This document shows, one piece after another, positions 59,905 through 64,000 of a stretch of 64,000 nt of DNA (position 1 is the stretch's first letter; every line of letters starts with the position of its first letter). Where the stretch lies: assembly GCF_014931605.1 (NCBI RefSeq), contig NZ_CP053382.1, positions 4,092,001 through 4,156,000 of the forward strand, given 5' to 3'. The stretch is from Halomonas sp. MCCC 1A13316. GTDB lineage: Bacteria > Pseudomonadota > Gammaproteobacteria > Pseudomonadales > Halomonadaceae. A program made the translations under genes and the position numbers. The notes under the pieces are model-generated. The model ran no database searches, had not been told where the DNA came from, and worked only from the letters and a program-made list of their open reading frames with translations.

Positions 59905-62688
59905 TCAGTGCGCCTCGTCCCAGTTGACGCCACTCTCGGCCTCGACGATCAGTGGCACGCTGAGCTCGGCGGCGGCCTGCATGCGCGACTTCACCTCGCC
60001 GATGAATTCGCCCACCTGGCCCTCGCCGACCTCGAACACCAGCTCGTCGTGGACCTGCATCACCATGCAGGCGTCGAAGCCGCTGCCCTGCAGCCAGCCG
60101 TCGACCTCGATCATGGCGCGCTTGATGATGTCCGCCGCGGTGCCCTGCATCGGCGCGTTGATCGCGGTGCGCTCGGCGGCCTGGCGCCGGGCGTGGTTCT
60201 GGGCGCGGATCTCGGGCAGGTAGAGCCGGCGGCCGAACACGGTCTCGACGAAACCGTCCTCGGCGGCCTGGGCGCGGATGCGGTCCATGTAGCGGGCGAC
60301 GCCCGGATAGCGGTCGAAGTAGCGATCGATGTAGGTCTGCGCCTGGCTGCGCTCGATGCGCAGCTGTTTGCCCAGACCCCAAGCGCTCATGCCGTAGATC
60401 AGCCCGAAGTTGATCGCCTTGGCACTGCGCCGCTGCTCGCCCGAGACCTTCTCCAGCGCCACGCCGAAGACTTCGGCCGCGGTGGCGGTGTGGATGTCGC
60501 GCCCCTCGGCGAAGGCCGAGAGCAGCCCCTGGTCGCCGGAGAGGTGGGCCATGATGCGCAGCTCGATCTGCGAGTAGTCGGCGGCGACGATGCGATAGCC
60601 GGGCCGGGCAATGAACGCCTGGCGTATCCTGCGCCCCTCCTCGGTACGGATGGGAATGTTCTGCAGGTTGGGGTCGGACGACGACAGGCGCCCGGTGGCG
60701 GCGACCGCCTGGTGATAGCTGGTGTGCAGTCGCCCGGTGCGCTTGTTGACCAGCCGCGGCAGCTTGTCGGTATAGGTCGACTTGAGCTTGGCCAGGCCGC
60801 GATGCTCCATGATCACCTTGGGTAGCGGGTAGTCCAGCGCCAGCTCCTCGAGCACCGCCTCGGCGGTGGAGGGTGCGCCCTTGGGCGTCTTCTTGATCAC
60901 CGGGATCTTCTGCTCGTCGAACAGGATTTCACCGAGCTGCTTGGGCGAACCGAGATTGAACTCGCGCCCGGCCAGCTCGAAGGCGCGCGTCTCGAGTTCC
61001 TGGATGCGCCCTTCGAGCTCCTGGCTCTGCGCATGCAGACGCGTGGCGTCGATCGCCACCCCAGTGCGTTCGATGCGCGACAGCACCGGGATCAGCGGGC
61101 GCTCGATGGTGTCGAGCACTTCGGCCAGGCGACCTTCCGCCTCGATGCGCGGACGCAGTTCGCAGTGCAGGCGCAGGGTGACGTCGACGTCCTCGCAGGC
61201 GTACGGCACGGCCTGCTCGAAGTCGATCTGGTTGAAGGTAAGCTGCTTGGCGCCCTTGCCGGCGATCTCCTCGAAGCTCACCGTCTTCTGGCCGAGGTAC
61301 TTCAGCGCCAGCGAGTCCATGTCGTGACGGGTGGCCGTGGAGTTGAGCACGTAGGACTCGAGCATGGTATCGGTCAGCGGCCCGCGCACCTGAATGTCGT
61401 AGTTGGCCAGCACCGAGATGTCGTATTTCAGGTTCTGGCCGATCTTGCCGCGGCAGGGATCTTCCAGCAGCGGCTTCAGCGATGCCAGCACGCTTGCCCG
61501 ATCGAGCTGGTCGGGCACGTCGATGTAATCATGGGCGAGCGGTACGTAGGCCGCCTCGCCGGGATTCAGCGCCAGCCCCACGCCGACGATCTCGGCGTCC
61601 ATGTAGTTGAGGCTGTTGGTCTCGAGGTCGAAGCAGAAGGCCTCGCAGGCATCGAGTCGGGCCAGCCACTCGTCGAGTTCCGCCTGGGTCAGGATCAGGT
61701 GGTTCTGGCACGCCGCTACGCTTGCCGGCGGTGTGTCGGAATCGACATTGCCCGCCGCCGCCGTTCCCGCCACCCCCGCCCCACGCTCGACGTCGTCGAC
61801 GCCCTCGTCCTTGCCGGCCAGCAGCTCGGAGAGCCAGGCCTTGAATTCGAGCTCGGTATAGAGGCGCTTGAGCGCCTCGCGGTCGGGGTGGGCGATGTCG
61901 AGGTCGTCGAGCCCCACCGGCAGCTCGCAGTCGGTCTTGATGGTGGCCAACTGGTACGAGAGGTAAGCCATCTCGCGATGTTCGTCGAGCTTCTTGGGCA
62001 AGGTCTTGGCACCGCGGAAGACGAGCGTCCTGACCTTGTCCAGGTCGGCATAGATGGCATCCAGCCCTCCACCCACGCCCTGCAGCAGGCCCAGCGCAGT
62101 CTTTTCGCCCACGCCCGGCACCCCGGGAATGTTGTCCACCTTGTCGCCCATCAGCGCCAGGAAGTCGATGATCAGCTCCGGCGGCAGGCCGAACTTGGCC
62201 TTGACCCCGTCCACGTCGAGGGTCTCGTCCTTCATCGTGTTGACCAGGGTAATATGGCCATTGACCAACTGCGCCATGTCCTTGTCACCCGTGGAGATCA
62301 CCGCGTCGCGCCCGGCCTCGGTGGCGAGCCGGGCCAGCGTGCCGATGACATCGTCGGCCTCGACGCCCTCGACGCACAGCAGCGGCAGCCCCAGCGCGCG
62401 GACGCAGTCGTAGAGCGGCTCCACCTGGCCACGCAGGTCGTCGGGCATCGGCGGACGCTGCGCCTTGTACTCCTCGAACAGCTCGTCGCGGAAGGTCTTG
62501 CCCTTGGCGTCGAACACCACCGCCATGGGGCTGTCGGGGTAGTCCTTGATCAGCCGCTTGAGCATGTTGATCACGCCCTTGATGGCACCGGTGGGCTGGC
62601 CCGTGGAGGTGGTCAGCGGCGGCAAGGCGTGAAAGGCGCGGTAGAGATAGGAGGAACCATCGACGAGAACGATAGGCGTGTCGGCCAT
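59905..62688 (-). CDS. polA: DNA polymerase I
   Basis: A 927-residue protein, same size as E. coli Pol I. Residues 1 to about 290 are the 5'-3' exonuclease ([28 protein letters not shown]); about 340-520 the 3'-5' exonuclease with FDLETNSL and a complete DEDD-type pattern; the rest the polymerase with [14 protein letters not shown] [23 protein letters not shown] and [10 protein letters not shown]. It fills gaps and removes RNA primers. The ATG at 62688 gives the family start ([10 protein letters not shown]); further upstream starts add unrelated residues. Confidence 0.97.
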   Translation of the reverse strand: MADTPIVLVDGSSYLYRAFHALPPLTTSTGQPTGAIKGVINMLKRLIKDYPDSPMAVVFDAKGKTFRDELFEEYKAQRPPMPDDLRGQVEPLYDCVRALGLPLLCVEGVEADDVIGTLARLATEAGRDAVISTGDKDMAQLVNGHITLVNTMKDETLDVDGVKAKFGLPPELIIDFLALMGDKVDNIPGVPGVGEKTALGLLQGVGGGLDAIYADLDKVRTLVFRGAKTLPKKLDEHREMAYLSYQLATIKTDCELPVGLDDLDIAHPDREALKRLYTELEFKAWLSELLAGKDEGVDDVERGAGVAGTAAAGNVDSDTPPASVAACQNHLILTQAELDEWLARLDACEAFCFDLETNSLNYMDAEIVGVGLALNPGEAAYVPLAHDYIDVPDQLDRASVLASLKPLLEDPCRGKIGQNLKYDISVLANYDIQVRGPLTDTMLESYVLNSTATRHDMDSLALKYLGQKTVSFEEIAGKGAKQLTFNQIDFEQAVPYACEDVDVTLRLHCELRPRIEAEGRLAEVLDTIERPLIPVLSRIERTGVAIDATRLHAQSQELEGRIQELETRAFELAGREFNLGSPKQLGEILFDEQKIPVIKKTPKGAPSTAEAVLEELALDYPLPKVIMEHRGLAKLKSTYTDKLPRLVNKRTGRLHTSYHQAVAATGRLSSSDPNLQNIPIRTEEGRRIRQAFIARPGYRIVAADYSQIELRIMAHLSGDQGLLSAFAEGRDIHTATAAEVFGVALEKVSGEQRRSAKAINFGLIYGMSAWGLGKQLRIERSQAQTYIDRYFDRYPGVARYMDRIRAQAAEDGFVETVFGRRLYLPEIRAQNHARRQAAERTAINAPMQGTAADIIKRAMIEVDGWLQGSGFDACMVMQVHDELVFEVGEGQVGEFIGEVKSRMQAAAELSVPLIVEAESGVNWDEAH

Positions 62689-62847
62689 GTATCGGTATCC
62701 GTTGGGTCTGTGCAGGAAAATGTAATTCTGATCAGCCATGATACGCATTGCACGCCGCTTTTGCCGCCATCGTTGGGATCACGCTGTCCAACGTCATACA
62801 CTGGAGTCAGTGGCAGCGATCTTCGCCTGCGCTCTTGGGAGCCCATC

Positions 62848-63138
62848 ATGAACGTCAATCACCGTTTCCTGGTTGTAGCACTGCTTTCCCTCGGCCTGGC
62901 GGCGGCCACGCCTGCCTTGGCCCAATCCTCCGCTGATGTCGAACCCGACATCACCATTCGCCAGGAGGAGGATCGAACCATTCGCGAGTACCGCGTCAAC
63001 GGCCAGCTCTACGCCATCGAGATCCGCCCGAGCCAAGGCGCCAGCTACTTCCTGGTCGACCACGACGGCGACGGCAATTTCGAGCGTGAGGAGGGCGACC
63101 GCGTCGCAGTGCCCCAATGGGTGCTGATTCGCTTCTAG
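62848..63138 (+). CDS. Exported DUF2782 protein
   Basis: A 96-residue protein with a signal peptide ending near TPALAQ. The mature part IRQEEDRTIREYRVNG, SYFLVDHDGDGNFER and VPQWVLIRF matches DUF2782, a small periplasmic family commonly between polA and thrB. Function unknown. The GGGAG site precedes the ATG at 62848; a large open frame overlapping polA on this strand is not the gene. Confidence 0.88.
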   Translation: MNVNHRFLVVALLSLGLAAATPALAQSSADVEPDITIRQEEDRTIREYRVNGQLYAIEIRPSQGASYFLVDHDGDGNFEREEGDRVAVPQWVLIRF

Positions 63139-63247
63139 CCATCACACCGGGGTTGATCGCTGGTGAACGCCGGAACGTGTCCAGCAGACGTGCATCGAAG
63201 TGCCAAGACGCTACAATAGGCGGCTTGGCAACCTGGGCGAGAGACAC

Positions 63248-64000
63248 ATGGCCGTATTCACCCCGTTGAGCGACGCACAGGTCGCGGAGTTTCTCAGGCG
63301 TTTCGACGTCGGCAACCTGGTTTCCCTGGAGGGAGTCGCCGGGGGTACCGAGAACACCACCTTCTTCGTCACTACCGACCGCCGCGAGCTGGTGCTGACG
63401 CTGTTCGAGCAGGGCGAACACGAGGAGCTGCCGTTCTTCGTCGATCTGCTCGACTATCTCGACGAGCATCGCCTGCCAGTGCCGGGACCGGTGCACGATC
63501 GCGAGGGCATCGCCCTGCACAGCCTGGCCGGCAAGCCCTCGCTGCTGTTTCCCCGGCTGCCAGGTCGCCACCCCATGGCGCCCAACCTGATGCAGTGCCA
63601 GGCCCTGGGTGACGCGCTGGGACGCATGCATGCGGTATCCCAACATTTTCCCGGCCACCGCCCCAACCCACGCGACCTCAACTGGCTCGTGGCCATGCAC
63701 CACAGGGTCTTGGGCTACCTCTCGCCCGAGGATCAGGCCCTGATGAAGGACGAAGTGGAAATCTACCAGGGCGTATTCGGCGCTGCCTCCGAGCTGCCCC
63801 ACGGGGCGCTGCACGGCGACCTGTTTCGCGACAACACCCTGTTCGAAGGCGACCGGCTGGGTGGCATCATCGATTTTTACAATGGCTGTACCGGTGATTT
63901 GCTGTTCGATCTGGCCATCGTGATCAACGATTGGGCGTCGGGCCCCGAGGGGCAACTGGACCGCGAACGCCACGATGCCATCCTGTGCGCCTACCAGGCC
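63248..64000 (+). CDS. thrB: Homoserine kinase, type II (ThrB/HSK2), 3' end cut by window
   Basis: The first 251 codons of a choline-kinase-fold homoserine kinase are present. It begins MAVFTPLSDAQVAEFLRRFD, shows GGTENTTFFV and the catalytic loop HGDLFRDNTLF with DFYNGCTGDLLFDLAI. It phosphorylates homoserine for threonine synthesis. The gene runs off the right edge. Confidence 0.93.
   Translation, partial: MAVFTPLSDAQVAEFLRRFDVGNLVSLEGVAGGTENTTFFVTTDRRELVLTLFEQGEHEELPFFVDLLDYLDEHRLPVPGPVHDREGIALHSLAGKPSLLFPRLPGRHPMAPNLMQCQALGDALGRMHAVSQHFPGHRPNPRDLNWLVAMHHRVLGYLSPEDQALMKDEVEIYQGVFGAASELPHGALHGDLFRDNTLFEGDRLGGIIDFYNGCTGDLLFDLAIVINDWASGPEGQLDRERHDAILCAYQA

Noticed and set aside
61033..62847. 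A long plus-strand frame opposite polA that runs into the DUF2782 gene
   Set aside because: Only the last 96 codons (from 62848), with a signal peptide and ribosome site, are a real gene; the rest is the antisense of polA.

Overview
The window is a gene-dense stretch of high-G+C chromosome from a gammaproteobacterium. The gene content points to Halomonadaceae or a close Pseudomonas-side relative: a FabY-type initiating ketoacyl synthase beside coaD and a YfhL-type ferredoxin, the polA / DUF2782 / thrB order, a complete napEFDABC operon, cydABXDC, and TRAP and FbpABC-type importers. This placement is an inference; no rRNA or tRNA gene is present to confirm it. I see no IS element, prophage or CRISPR array.

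Layout. 0-4 kb: aromatic-acid (beta-ketoadipate) genes. A truncated BKACE gene, pcaB, a divergent PcaR/PcaU-type IclR regulator and an AEC transporter; BKACE and pcaB carry the same GTTCG-N5-CGAAC operator. 4-8.7 kb: napEFDABC (periplasmic nitrate reductase), all on the minus strand. 8.7-10.9 kb: a DUF4142 protein, type II dehydroquinase and a short-chain dehydrogenase. 11-23.3 kb: the most distinctive region. A nine-gene minus-strand operon couples a ribose-family ABC importer to maleylacetate reductase, an unusual amidohydrolase, a beta-hydroxyacid-type dehydrogenase, hydroxyquinol 1,2-dioxygenase and a RutE-like flavoenzyme. It is followed by a TauE-like permease and by a regulator that fuses a winged helix to a full MalE-type solute-binding domain with no signal peptide.

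23.6-32.7 kb: housekeeping genes glnE, dgkA, dacB, an SMR pump, a TrmB-like methyltransferase, fabY, coaD and a ferredoxin. 32.8-39 kb: the cydABXDC oxidase operon behind a perfect FNR/ANR box, including a 39-residue cydX. 39-52 kb: a MATE pump, AtoE-like transporter, acyl-CoA thioesterase, I78 inhibitor lipoprotein, two tandem entericidins (one only 44 codons), a HIT protein, a NicO-type metal exporter with its DUF1007 partner, two overlapping unknown lipoproteins, dps, a PfpI-family protein, pepD and tmcA. 52-60 kb: a TRAP transporter and a ferric-iron ABC system split into three units with a Fur-like box. 60-64 kb: polA, a DUF2782 protein and the start of thrB.

How the genes fit together. 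Protocatechuate (through PcaB) and hydroxyquinol (through the dioxygenase and maleylacetate reductase) both lead to beta-ketoadipate. A BKACE enzyme could in principle turn beta-ketoadipate plus acetyl-CoA directly into acetoacetate and succinyl-CoA. The substrate of the hydroxyquinol operon cannot be named from sequence: the step that would make hydroxyquinol is not encoded here, and the importer and amidohydrolase suggest a sugar-like or nitrogen-containing precursor.
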